A stretch of 34,751 nt of DNA, taken from positions 1 to 34,751 of the forward strand of contig CALIJJ010000219.1 of the NCBI GenBank assembly GCA_938017515.1, written 5' to 3'. The translations under genes were made by a program, and so were the position numbers. The notes under the pieces are model-generated. The model was not told the origin of the DNA. It saw nothing but the letters and a program-made list of their open reading frames with translations, and did not search any database. This document shows, piece by piece, positions 8,683 through 16,687 of the stretch. The stretch comes from an uncultured Pseudanabaenaceae cyanobacterium (GTDB lineage Bacteria; Cyanobacteriota; Cyanobacteriia; PCC-9006; JAAUQQ01). Position 1 is the first letter of the stretch; each line of letters starts with the position of its first letter.

Positions 8683-11600
8683 AAATTGGACTAAGGATTA
8701 TCCATCTGCTGATGGTCTCATCGAAGCTAACCTCGATGAAAATACAAGCTTAAAAAAAATCCTACGCCTAGTGGGAAGCAACAAGAAAGTCATTGACTTC
8801 GGCTGTGCTACAGGTTACTTAGCCTCTCTTCTGAAGCAAAAAGGATGTTCTGTAACGGGTGTTGAGATTAACCCAGAAGCCGCAAAAGTAGCTGAAGAGC
8901 ACTGCGAGAGAGTTATCGTTGCAGATCTTGACTTCGTATCAATTACGGAGATCTTTAAGTCAGAATGGTTTGACGTAGCCATTTTTGGAGATGTACTAGA
9001 ACATTTACGCAATCCATGGAAGGTGCTAGGAGAAGCAAAAAGTCTTCTTAAGACAGAAGGATATATTGTCGCTTCAATCCCTAACATTGCACATGGTTCT
9101 GTTCGCTTATCTCTGCTAAAGGGTGACTTTCACTATGATGAATTTGGCATTCTTGATGAAACTCATCTAAGATTTTTTACTCGCCATAGTATTCAAGAGA
9201 TGTTTCAGTCAACTGGGTACGTGATCAACGACTGGGGCACTACTCAAAGTGATGTCTTTAATGGTCAATGGATTCCTAAAGTCCATCGAGAGGATTTTGA
9301 GCCATCCATCGTAAACCAGGTTCTAGCGGAAGAAACGAGTGACGTACTGCAATTTATTTGTAAAGCTATGCCAATACCACTAGAGGAAAGATTACGCAGT
9401 ACAAGTTCTCTGCTCAAAGAAGTCCTGACAGACCTAGATGAGTCTGCCTCAAAACTCCAGTCTTCTAAGGAAGAGCTATTAGAGACAAAAGATAATTTAG
9501 AGCAAGCACACGCACAAAATAAACTTGCCCTTCAGAGAATTAGCTCTCTCACAGAAGAATACAATGCAATTCATCAAAAATCTCAGCGTCTAGAACATTT
9601 ATTGAAGCAAAAGGATTCAGAATTTAAGCAGCTTCAGCAGCATCTAGAAGAGACATTCCACAACATTACTGCTGAGCGCCAACAATACCAGCAGGAACTT
9701 GAAGCGCAAGCACAACAATACCAGCAGGAACTTGAAGTACAAGCACAACAATACCGAGAAGTAATAGAAACCCAGCGAGATGAATCTCAGTCTGAATCTG
9801 ATGAAATCCAAAGACATCTGAATGATACATTCCGCAACATTGAAGCAGAACGCTTTCAATTTCATCAACAGCGGGAAGACCTGAGACAAGGTATCGGTAT
9901 TTCAATCTCTTACTTCATCCTTAAGAAGTTCCAGCGTCTTCTCAGCAAAATTATTGGCAAACCCATCAATAAGGAAACACTCAAATCAGCTCCTGACAAA
10001 CTTAAGCACAAGCTACGGCTCCCTGCCATCAAACGCAAGCTGCTCAACATCAAGACCAAAGTCCAGGACCAAGTTGTCAGCAGTCCCCACGAAGAACTCC
10101 TTGCCCTATCTGGGATAACTCCTCAAAACTTTCTGGAAGGTGTTGCCCCGCTTAGCCCTCCCCACAAAGAAGCATCCACAGAAGAACCCACTATCAGCAT
10201 CCTCACCCCCACCTGGAACTCGTCTCTCGACTGGTTTCTCGAAACAGCTATCAGCGTGTTGAGTCAGACTTACGATCGCTGGGAATGGTGCATTGTTGAT
10301 GATGGCTCTCAACACCAAGAGCTACGTGATTTACTACAACGCTTTGCAGAACTGCATCCTCAAGTGAAAGTTTTGTTGGGAGACTCCGGCGGAATCAGTG
10401 CCGCAACCAACCAAGCCATGGCGATCGCCAACGGCGAGTACATTTGCTTCCTCGACCACGACGATACTCTCACCCCCAATGCCTTAGCGACACTGGTTGC
10501 CAAACTCGACGAAGGCTTTGATGTTGTCTATTCCGATGAAGACAAGATCGACTTCTCCGGCAAACGCTACGTCGAATCTTTCCATAAACCTGATTGGTCG
10601 CCCGAATATTGTCGTGGCGTTATGTACGTTGGTCACCTCCTGGGTGTACGGAAGCAACTCGCCGAGTCTGTTGGTGGTGTGCGCAGCACTTTCGACGGCG
10701 TCCAAGACTACGACCTCATGCTGCGCCTATCAGAGCAAACCAGCAAAATCGGCCACATTCCCCAAATTCTCTACCATTGGCGCAAAATTCCCGGTAGTAT
10801 TTCCGGTGACGTCAATGCAAAAAGTGCCAAAATTGAACGGCTCCACCAGGATGCTGTCAACGAACATCTTCACCGACTTGGTCTGCCAGCCCAAGCGGAA
10901 GCAATGGGATTTCACCGTCTCAAAATAGTCCCCAAGACGAAGCAGACGAGCCATCCCCTCATTAGCATCATCATCCCGACCAAGGATGCCCCGGACTACT
11001 TAGATCGCTGCTTGAAAAGTCTCTTCAACATCTCGTCTTACCCCAATATTGAAGTCATCTTGGTCGATAACGAAACCACTGATGAGCGTGCGCTTCAAAT
11101 CATGGCAACCCATGAGGCAAGCCACAAGCTCAAGCGCGTCCTTCTAGCGAACCCGTTCAACTACTCCCGTGCGAATAATGTCGGTGTCTCCGCATCCCAG
11201 GGTGAGTACCTCGTTTTCCTAAATAACGACACTGAAGTGATTGCTGCTGATTGGCTCGAAAGCATGCTCTACTATGCCGAACAAGAACATGTAGGGGCGG
11301 TGGGTGGTCTACTGCTCTTCCCTGACCGTACGGTGCAACATGCGGGTGTCGTCATGGGCTTCCGGGGGACCGCAGACCATGTCATGCGCGACTTTCCCGC
11401 TGATGGGGATGGCTATGCGGGCTCTCTCTGCTGTGCCAGGGAAGTCTCCGCCGTAACAGCCGCTTGTCTCATGATAAAACGCAGTGACTTTGAGAAAATT
11501 GGTGGTTTCAGCGAGCATTTCTTCACTCACTACCAGGATGTAGATCTTTGTCTCAAGCTCGTTGCTGCGGGCAAAACCAACATCTTTACCCCCCGAGCAG

Positions 11601-11758
11601 TTCTCACCCACTACGAATCAAAAACCCGCAAAGCTTATTATGACTGGGGCGATAGGCTACTGCTTCTGGATCAGTTTCAGGATTATATTGAGGCGGGCGA
11701 TCGCTACTACAATCCGAACTTTGACCTCAACAAGCATGACTACAGCCTTAGAGGATAA
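8675..11758 (+). CDS. Methyltransferase - coiled coil - double GT2 glycosyltransferase fusion (WsaE/WbdD-like architecture)
   Basis: Multidomain glycan-assembly protein of 1027 residues. Residues 1-210 are a class I SAM methyltransferase (VIDFGCATG at 39-47, acidic VTGVEINP strand, GDVLEHL at 105-111). Residues about 235-400 are predicted coiled coil rich in Gln, Glu and Leu, including three 11-residue tandem repeats (QQYQQELEAQA type). About 405-432 is a hydrophobic/basic amphipathic stretch (ISYFILKKFQRLLSKII). Two GT2 domains follow: one from about 505 (ISILTPTWN, VDDGSQ, DHDD near 594) and one from about 761 (ISIIIPTKD, LVDNETTD, NNDTEV near 851). In WsaE of Geobacillus, a methyltransferase fused to two glycosyltransferases extends and caps an exported glycan; in WbdD a coiled coil after the methyltransferase sets chain length. 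That combined role is inferred here. Base composition shifts from AT-rich to GC-richer near 10000. Confidence 0.88.
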   Translation: MDKNWTKDYPSADGLIEANLDENTSLKKILRLVGSNKKVIDFGCATGYLASLLKQKGCSVTGVEINPEAAKVAEEHCERVIVADLDFVSITEIFKSEWFDVAIFGDVLEHLRNPWKVLGEAKSLLKTEGYIVASIPNIAHGSVRLSLLKGDFHYDEFGILDETHLRFFTRHSIQEMFQSTGYVINDWGTTQSDVFNGQWIPKVHREDFEPSIVNQVLAEETSDVLQFICKAMPIPLEERLRSTSSLLKEVLTDLDESASKLQSSKEELLETKDNLEQAHAQNKLALQRISSLTEEYNAIHQKSQRLEHLLKQKDSEFKQLQQHLEETFHNITAERQQYQQELEAQAQQYQQELEVQAQQYREVIETQRDESQSESDEIQRHLNDTFRNIEAERFQFHQQREDLRQGIGISISYFILKKFQRLLSKIIGKPINKETLKSAPDKLKHKLRLPAIKRKLLNIKTKVQDQVVSSPHEELLALSGITPQNFLEGVAPLSPPHKEASTEEPTISILTPTWNSSLDWFLETAISVLSQTYDRWEWCIVDDGSQHQELRDLLQRFAELHPQVKVLLGDSGGISAATNQAMAIANGEYICFLDHDDTLTPNALATLVAKLDEGFDVVYSDEDKIDFSGKRYVESFHKPDWSPEYCRGVMYVGHLLGVRKQLAESVGGVRSTFDGVQDYDLMLRLSEQTSKIGHIPQILYHWRKIPGSISGDVNAKSAKIERLHQDAVNEHLHRLGLPAQAEAMGFHRLKIVPKTKQTSHPLISIIIPTKDAPDYLDRCLKSLFNISSYPNIEVILVDNETTDERALQIMATHEASHKLKRVLLANPFNYSRANNVGVSASQGEYLVFLNNDTEVIAADWLESMLYYAEQEHVGAVGGLLLFPDRTVQHAGVVMGFRGTADHVMRDFPADGDGYAGSLCCAREVSAVTAACLMIKRSDFEKIGGFSEHFFTHYQDVDLCLKLVAAGKTNIFTPRAVLTHYESKTRKAYYDWGDRLLLLDQFQDYIEAGDRYYNPNFDLNKHDYSLRG
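9680..9778 (+). repeat. 33-bp in-frame tandem repeat in the coiled coil
   Basis: Three consecutive 33-bp units (9680-9712, 9713-9745, 9746-9778). The first two are nearly identical and the third has diverged. Each encodes 11 residues (QQYQQELEAQA, QQYQQELEVQA, QQYREVIETQR). Gain or loss of a unit keeps the frame and would change the coiled-coil length by a fixed step. A looser, larger duplication surrounds it (HLEETFHNITAER before, HLNDTFRNIEAER after). Confidence 0.9.
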
Positions 11759-11764
11759 GTCCCT

Positions 11765-13762
11765 ATGAATATTCTGTTTGTCCTCTACCACGACTTTTCC
11801 TCTAACAGTGCCGTCCACGTTCATCACTTTGCCAATGAACTGATAGCTTTGGGCTGTGACTGTGTGGTTGCAGTGCCCAACAAAGCGGAGACGCTCTCTA
11901 TTCTGGTCGGCCCCCGCTATCAAGCCTTAGAATTTGGGCAAGTAGCCGAACTCCCCAGTAAGTTTAAAAATGGCCAAGGTCCAGATTTAGTGCACTGCTG
12001 GACCCCTCGAGAAATTGTACGCAACTTCTGCGAAACCCTACGGCAGTCCTTCACGTTTGAACTCGTCATTCACCTAGAAGACAACGAAGAGCACGTCGTC
12101 GAAAAATTTCTTGGTCAACCCTTCAGATCTCTGCAGGCTCAGGCAGAATCCTTAGCCGTCCCCCCAGCACTCTCCCACCCGGTCTACTATCGGAAATTTC
12201 TAGAGAGTGCATCGGGCATCACCGTCATCATCGATAAGCTCAAGGAATTTGTGCCTGCAGGGCAACCCAGTTTTGTGCTCTGGCCCGGCGCCGACCACGA
12301 TTTGTTTCACCCACAACCACCAAATCCTGCACTCACTGCAAAATTTAGAATTAAGCCAGACGACTTTGTCCTGTGCTACACAGGCAACGTGCATCCGGTC
12401 AATGCCCAGGAAGTACGCAGCCTCTATCTCGCCGTGGGGCTCCTTAATCGAGAAGGATATCCCACAAGATTGATCCGTACTGGTCGGGATTTCCATGACT
12501 TCCTAGGCGATGGAAAAGAATGGATCAGTCCCCACTGTGTCGAACTGGGCTATGTCGAACGCGAAGAATTGCCCAAAATTCTCAGCCTAGCCCATGCCTT
12601 AGTTCAACCCGGCAAAGTCAATGCCTTCAACGAATATCGCTTCCCCTCAAAAATTCCCGAGTTCTTAGCAATGGGTAAGCCAGTCATTTTGCCCGACACC
12701 AATATCGGTCAGGAACTCACCCACCTGAGTGAGGCCATGGTATTACCCAGTGTGGATGCACTCAGCATTATGGAGGCAGTGAATACGTTGCGAGACAATC
12801 GCGCTCTGGCTCAGAACATCGGTCAAGGAGCCGCCGATTTTTCTAGACGTAAACTCGTGTGGAGCACCCAAAGTCAAATGCTAAAAACTTTCTACGAATC
12901 ACTATCAGATCGACTCAAACAATCCGCTAAAGCTATCAAAAACGAGGTGACGATGAAACCGGTATATCTGCTAAATGAAACAACCAAAGCTCAGATCGTC
13001 AAGCAGTATCAGGACAACGATCACTATAAACAGACGCTTGGCTATGCCACTGTTCGTGACTTCTGCGATAGCGTTGAGCAATTACCCCAAGTCTGCTTCC
13101 TCAATGGCGACCTTAAAAATGTTCAGCGTGCATGGACCATCAAAGCAATTCTCAGCAACGTTCCTATTGGTAGCAAGCTTGTAGAAATTGGGGGCGGCAT
13201 TCCCCTCGTTGCTGGTCTTTTGTCAGAGCTCGGCTATGATGTCACCCTCATCGATCCCTATGAAGGATCAGGTAACGGCCCCACAAGCGAATACCAGCAA
13301 TACGTTACCCAATTTCCCCACGTCAAAATCATCAAGGATCTCTTTGGCACCCACATCGATTATTTTGAGCATAATCAATTCGACGCAGTCTACTCCATTT
13401 CAGTCATTGAGCATATTCCCCTAGAGGGCATCTCAGATGTTTACAAGGCTATTCCAACCTTTGTCAAACCTGGCGGTGCATCCATCCACTGCATTGACGA
13501 CGTTATCCAAGGTAACGGCACAGAAGGCCACGCAGAGATGGCCAAGCATGTGTTGCTCAATCAAAAGCGTCTCTCCACCCCTGACTATTCTGAAGAACAG
13601 CTAGGGAGCGATTTTATTAACCTGATGCAGCAACTCGGAGATGATCTAGAGACCTTCTATCTCTCTCCCCTGGGTCACAACCTCTGGCGAGGAAAAATGG
13701 CCTATGAAGATTTTCCCTTCCGGAAAGTTGTCTCAATCCAAACCTGCGAATTCATTAAGTGA
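11765..13762 (+). CDS. GT4-like glycosyltransferase fused to a SAM methyltransferase
   Basis: Bifunctional-looking glycan enzyme of 665 residues. Residues 1-390 have a GT-B fold pattern: N-terminal MNILFVLYHDF Rossmann start, then a nucleotide-sugar domain with VLCYTGNVHP, LGYVEREELPKILS and the GT4 region KIPEFLAMGKPVILP. Residues about 397-665 are a methyltransferase with motif I KLVEIGGGIP (about 471-480), acidic VTLIDPYEG and a post-motif SVIEHIPL. An internal in-frame ATG at 12953 (residue 397) is preceded by GAGGTGACG, a plausible ribosome site, so a separate methyltransferase could also be made from the same message. The start is 6 bp after the previous stop. Donor and acceptor sugars cannot be told from sequence. 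Confidence 0.87.
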   Translation: MNILFVLYHDFSSNSAVHVHHFANELIALGCDCVVAVPNKAETLSILVGPRYQALEFGQVAELPSKFKNGQGPDLVHCWTPREIVRNFCETLRQSFTFELVIHLEDNEEHVVEKFLGQPFRSLQAQAESLAVPPALSHPVYYRKFLESASGITVIIDKLKEFVPAGQPSFVLWPGADHDLFHPQPPNPALTAKFRIKPDDFVLCYTGNVHPVNAQEVRSLYLAVGLLNREGYPTRLIRTGRDFHDFLGDGKEWISPHCVELGYVEREELPKILSLAHALVQPGKVNAFNEYRFPSKIPEFLAMGKPVILPDTNIGQELTHLSEAMVLPSVDALSIMEAVNTLRDNRALAQNIGQGAADFSRRKLVWSTQSQMLKTFYESLSDRLKQSAKAIKNEVTMKPVYLLNETTKAQIVKQYQDNDHYKQTLGYATVRDFCDSVEQLPQVCFLNGDLKNVQRAWTIKAILSNVPIGSKLVEIGGGIPLVAGLLSELGYDVTLIDPYEGSGNGPTSEYQQYVTQFPHVKIIKDLFGTHIDYFEHNQFDAVYSISVIEHIPLEGISDVYKAIPTFVKPGGASIHCIDDVIQGNGTEGHAEMAKHVLLNQKRLSTPDYSEEQLGSDFINLMQQLGDDLETFYLSPLGHNLWRGKMAYEDFPFRKVVSIQTCEFIK

Positions 13763-14724
13763 TAGCCCCTGAGATCTTGACTCTTCCTCTGGTTAGCATT
13801 TGCATCCCTACTTACAATGGCGAGGATTTTCTCCAGGAGGCGCTCGATAGTGTCAAGACTCAGACTTATCCTCACTTAGAAATTGTCCTCTCCGATGATG
13901 GCTCTCAGGACAATACCTTAGCAATTGCACGAGATTACTCCGGTCATCCAATTCATATTCATATCCACGCACGTCTCGGTCTGGTTCAGAACTGGAATTT
14001 CTGTGTTCAAAAAGCAAACGGGAAATATATCAAGTTCCTTTTCCAGGATGACTATCTCGCTGAGACATGCGTCGAGGAACTCGTTGCAGCAATAGAGGGG
14101 TCTAACACCGAGCGCTTGGCTCAGGCAAACACTCAGCCGACTCATCAGAACATTGGCCTTGCCTTTTGCACAAGAAAGGTCAGGATCGACACTTCCCTAG
14201 ACTATGCAGACAGCTTGACCAATCTCCATCATGGTTGGTCGTATCTTTCCTCATCTCAAACAGGCCAAACACTCTTGGCAGATCCACGGTTAACCAAAAT
14301 CCCATATAACAAAATTGGAGAGCCGAGCAATACGCTAATTCCTAGGCAGGTTCTTGAAAAACTGGGTGGTTTTGATAGCTCTTTTCGACAATTACCAGAT
14401 CTAGACATGTGGTTTCGGATCATGGCCTCTTACGATATCGCCTTCGTCAACCAAGAGCTCTCCACGTTTCGGGTCCATAGTCAGCAAACGACAGCTCGCA
14501 ATGCTAGTGACAGCAGTCCAGCTTGGCAAGAGATTTATCAACTTTGGATGAAGATGCTAACTCACAAACAATTCATCGATCTCCCTTTCTCTGTGCGAGG
14601 TCGGCTTCGCAGGGCACTCTGGCTAGGACTTCTACGAGAATTTACTCAATCAATTTTGAAGCAACCGTGGAAACGTCTTGATGCGATCGCCCTAATTCGA
14701 CAAAATGTCATGAACTTTCGATAA
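13759..14724 (+). CDS. GT2 family glycosyltransferase
   Basis: Single-domain inverting glycosyltransferase with GT-A fold, 321 residues. The nucleotide-sugar site shows SICIPTYNGEDFL near the start, VLSDDGSQDNT at about 44-54 and a metal-binding QDD near residue 96. Acceptor-side features include FDSSFRQLPDLDMWFRI. No membrane segments are evident, so it is cytoplasmic, adding one sugar to the exported glycan or its primer. It starts with GTG, which overlaps the preceding TGA stop by four bases (GTGA), indicating translational coupling. It is the last gene of the operon; a terminator follows 60 bp downstream. The exact sugar is unknown. Confidence 0.9.
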   Translation: MIAPEILTLPLVSICIPTYNGEDFLQEALDSVKTQTYPHLEIVLSDDGSQDNTLAIARDYSGHPIHIHIHARLGLVQNWNFCVQKANGKYIKFLFQDDYLAETCVEELVAAIEGSNTERLAQANTQPTHQNIGLAFCTRKVRIDTSLDYADSLTNLHHGWSYLSSSQTGQTLLADPRLTKIPYNKIGEPSNTLIPRQVLEKLGGFDSSFRQLPDLDMWFRIMASYDIAFVNQELSTFRVHSQQTTARNASDSSPAWQEIYQLWMKMLTHKQFIDLPFSVRGRLRRALWLGLLREFTQSILKQPWKRLDAIALIRQNVMNFR

Positions 14725-14784
14725 ACGATACAGAGGTGAAGGAGCGCTTTCTACTGCTTCATACTGTCTCACCCGTATTTTTAC

Positions 14785-14811
14785 CCTCAGATACGAGCTG
14801 AGGCCTTTTTT
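14785..14811 (+). terminator. Terminator of the glycan operon
   Basis: CCTCAG and CTGAGG pair around a 7-nt loop, followed by CC and a run of six Ts. It lies 60 bp after the last glycosyltransferase and before the repeat-protein gene, separating the two transcription units. Confidence 0.8.
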
Positions 14812-14976
14812 GTTTTATTTATAACTCATGCAAAAATATCTGAGCAGTTTTACAGTCTTTTTGGGTACGCTACTTACTAGCCGGTTTCCGGACAGTAATT
14901 CGCCGTGCTGGCATTCGGCATCGGCCGTCCTTCCTAAAAAAACGCTCTAGGCGCATAAGAGGTAGTTGAGCTATTT

Positions 14977-15900
14977 ATGGCTATTAATCTTTTTGACGCT
15001 CAATACTATGCTGCAGCTAACCCAGACCTTGGGGCAGCAGGTTTGACGACAGCGGCTCAGCTTGAGAGCCACTTTAATAATTTTGGCCTTGCGGAAGGCC
15101 GTAAATTTTCAGGTTTAGCAGACCTTAGTTACTATAAGCAAATCAATCAAGACTTAGCTGCTGCTGGACTCACTAGCAATGCCCAAGTCTTGGGGCACTT
15201 GAGCAATTTTGGTGTCGCCGAAGGAAGGGATTTCTCTCCCGTCGTTGATATTGATTTCTATTTGTTTTCTAATCCAGATGTAGCTCAGGCATTTAACAGC
15301 AATCGTGAACAGGCCCTACAACATATGGATGCCTTCGGCATATCCGAAGGGCGTCTGGTCTCTCCTTACGTTGATTTAGGCTTTTACGGTTTTGCAAATG
15401 CCGATGTCACCCAAGCTTTCGCTGGGAACAAAGAGCAAATCTTTGATCACCTCACCATTTTTGGCATCGGCGAAGGACGGCAGTTCTCGCTAGTTTATGA
15501 TTCCAGTACCTATAAGGTTTTCAATCCCAACCTCTTTAATGCGGGTCTAGATACTGAGACTGAGCTGTTCAACCACTTTACCCAATTTGGTGCTGCTGAA
15601 GGTCGCATCAGTGCGTCAACCTTCACTGTGAACGTCTATAGAGACAGCAACCCAGATGTTATTGCAGCGGGGCTAGATGAAAACCCTGAACTGTATAGTC
15701 ACTTCCAAGCCTTTGGGCTCTCGGATGGCCGCAATACCTCAGAATCTTTTAATATTGGATTCTACCGTGCGCAAAACCCTGACCTAGCCAATGCAGGCAT
15801 CAATACTAATCGCACGGCCCTCTGGCACTATCTTGCTTTTGGTATCAATGAAGGTCGTCTGGCCGTGGCTCCGACCAGTCCAGCTCCTACTTCCGCGTAG
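14977..15900 (+). CDS. Seven-repeat 'NPDL..EGR' protein, putative exported surface protein
   Basis: No enzyme domain is recognised. The 307-residue protein is seven tandem 42-residue repeats with a 9-residue Pro/Ser/Thr tail (PTSPAPTSA). The consensus, deduced by aligning the copies, is roughly D-x3-Y-x3-NPDLxxAGL-x8-HFxxFGxxEGR. The first copy is complete from residue 5, so there is no room for a signal peptide or other leading domain. The composition is acidic and nearly Lys-free, and there are no cysteines. Five related repeats form the C-terminus of the CAP protein encoded convergently at 16688-18139. Similar repeats occur at the ends of large cyanobacterial extracellular proteins (from memory), so export by a type I route is plausible but unproven. 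GAGG lies about 12 nt before the ATG; a strong terminator follows. Confidence 0.85.
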   Translation: MAINLFDAQYYAAANPDLGAAGLTTAAQLESHFNNFGLAEGRKFSGLADLSYYKQINQDLAAAGLTSNAQVLGHLSNFGVAEGRDFSPVVDIDFYLFSNPDVAQAFNSNREQALQHMDAFGISEGRLVSPYVDLGFYGFANADVTQAFAGNKEQIFDHLTIFGIGEGRQFSLVYDSSTYKVFNPNLFNAGLDTETELFNHFTQFGAAEGRISASTFTVNVYRDSNPDVIAAGLDENPELYSHFQAFGLSDGRNTSESFNIGFYRAQNPDLANAGINTNRTALWHYLAFGINEGRLAVAPTSPAPTSA

Positions 15901-15949
15901 CCTGATGACCGAGCCGAAAATATCCTACTTTCTGCGAGTGGCTATCAGC

Positions 15950-15980
15950 CTCAGCACCACCCTAACTTGCTTAGGCTGAG
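15950..15980 (+). other. Bulged hairpin after the seven-repeat gene
   Basis: CCTAA/TTAGG around CTTGC, extended by CTCAG/CTGAG across a 6-nt one-sided bulge. It lies just before the U-tailed terminator at 16007 and may protect the mRNA 3' end; function unknown. Confidence 0.4.
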
Positions 15981-16006
15981 AAGTAGCTGCTCTTAGCTTT
16001 ATGCTC

Positions 16007-16042
16007 CCCCATTTCACAGTTGTGAAGTGGGGTTCTTCTTTT
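16007..16042 (+). terminator. Terminator of the seven-repeat gene
   Basis: An 11-bp stem (CCCCATTTCAC / GTGAAGTGGGG, one G-U) with an AGTT loop is followed by a T-rich tail (TTCTTCTTTT). It is about 107 bp after the stop codon. Confidence 0.85.
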
Positions 16043-16687
16043 GCTATTGCGCCAAACATCTACCGCCATTCAGTCTTGCCTTACATCACTTACATCAGTT
16101 CTAGAGAAGACAAGAGAAGCCAGTCTCGATTGGCACGAAAAAACAGCTATCCGAGAAATCAATGGTCTGGATACAGTGAGGTTCATTATGGTTGAAGCCC
16201 TCGCAATACATACAATCTCTCCATTGCATTGATAGGCTGCGCTTGCACTCACGATGGGGGCGGTAAGGACAATCTTCACTCCACCAACCGCATGACAAGT
16301 TTCAAGGAGCAGTATGGTTCCTCTCAAATCCAGCGTCTATGACCGCTTGCAAGAATGGGTTGAGTATGAATACTTAGAAATAGCTGGGGCACGACTGTTT
16401 TGTCAGTGTTTGGAGCGAAGATACGATTTTGATGACTGTCATCCAGCAGCGAAGGAGAGGGGGGATATATTACTCGCATCCCGGCGCATAGGCTCTCAAG
16501 TTATTTATGAACGCTCATATCAGAGCATACGCTTTCCCCAGCGTATGCTCTGACACAAGTGGTAGTGGATTCGATGATGCCCATGATGCCTTTAGGCTAG
16601 CCACGTGGGTGTTTCATCACCCTTCTTTTTTCCCTAGGCACACGAGATTTAGCGAAACCACTACGCAGTTGAACCACAATCCTCGCA
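16043..16687. other. Gene-free stretch between the two repeat-protein genes
   Basis: 645 bp without a coding region I can support. The open frames of 60-85 codons on both strands show no recognisable family and no good ribosome sites; the longest plus-strand candidate is 16314-16553 (79 codons). It contains a perfect 13-bp inverted repeat (16521-16552) and a weak terminator-like GGGTG-tttcat-CACCC with a T-run at 16607-16631. Decayed mobile or coding DNA is possible, but no transposase remnant could be identified by eye. Confidence 0.5.
16521..16552. repeat. Perfect 13-bp inverted repeat hairpin
   Basis: CAGAGCATACGCT and AGCGTATGCTCTG are perfect reverse complements separated by TTCCCC. There is no U-run on either side, so it is not a classic terminator. 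It lies downstream of the CAP gene stop and in otherwise featureless DNA; it could be a REP/MITE-like element or an RNA 3' structure. Confidence 0.7.

Noticed and set aside
9680..9778. Repeat array as a CRISPR
   Set aside because: Units are directly adjacent without unique spacers and encode an in-frame coiled coil.
16043..16520. Insertion-sequence remnant between the repeat genes
   Set aside because: No transposase motif, terminal inverted repeats or target duplication could be identified by eye.
16314..16553. 79-codon plus-strand frame in the gap between the repeat-protein genes
   Set aside because: No ribosome site, no family resemblance, and its end runs through the perfect inverted repeat; left as part of the gene-free stretch.
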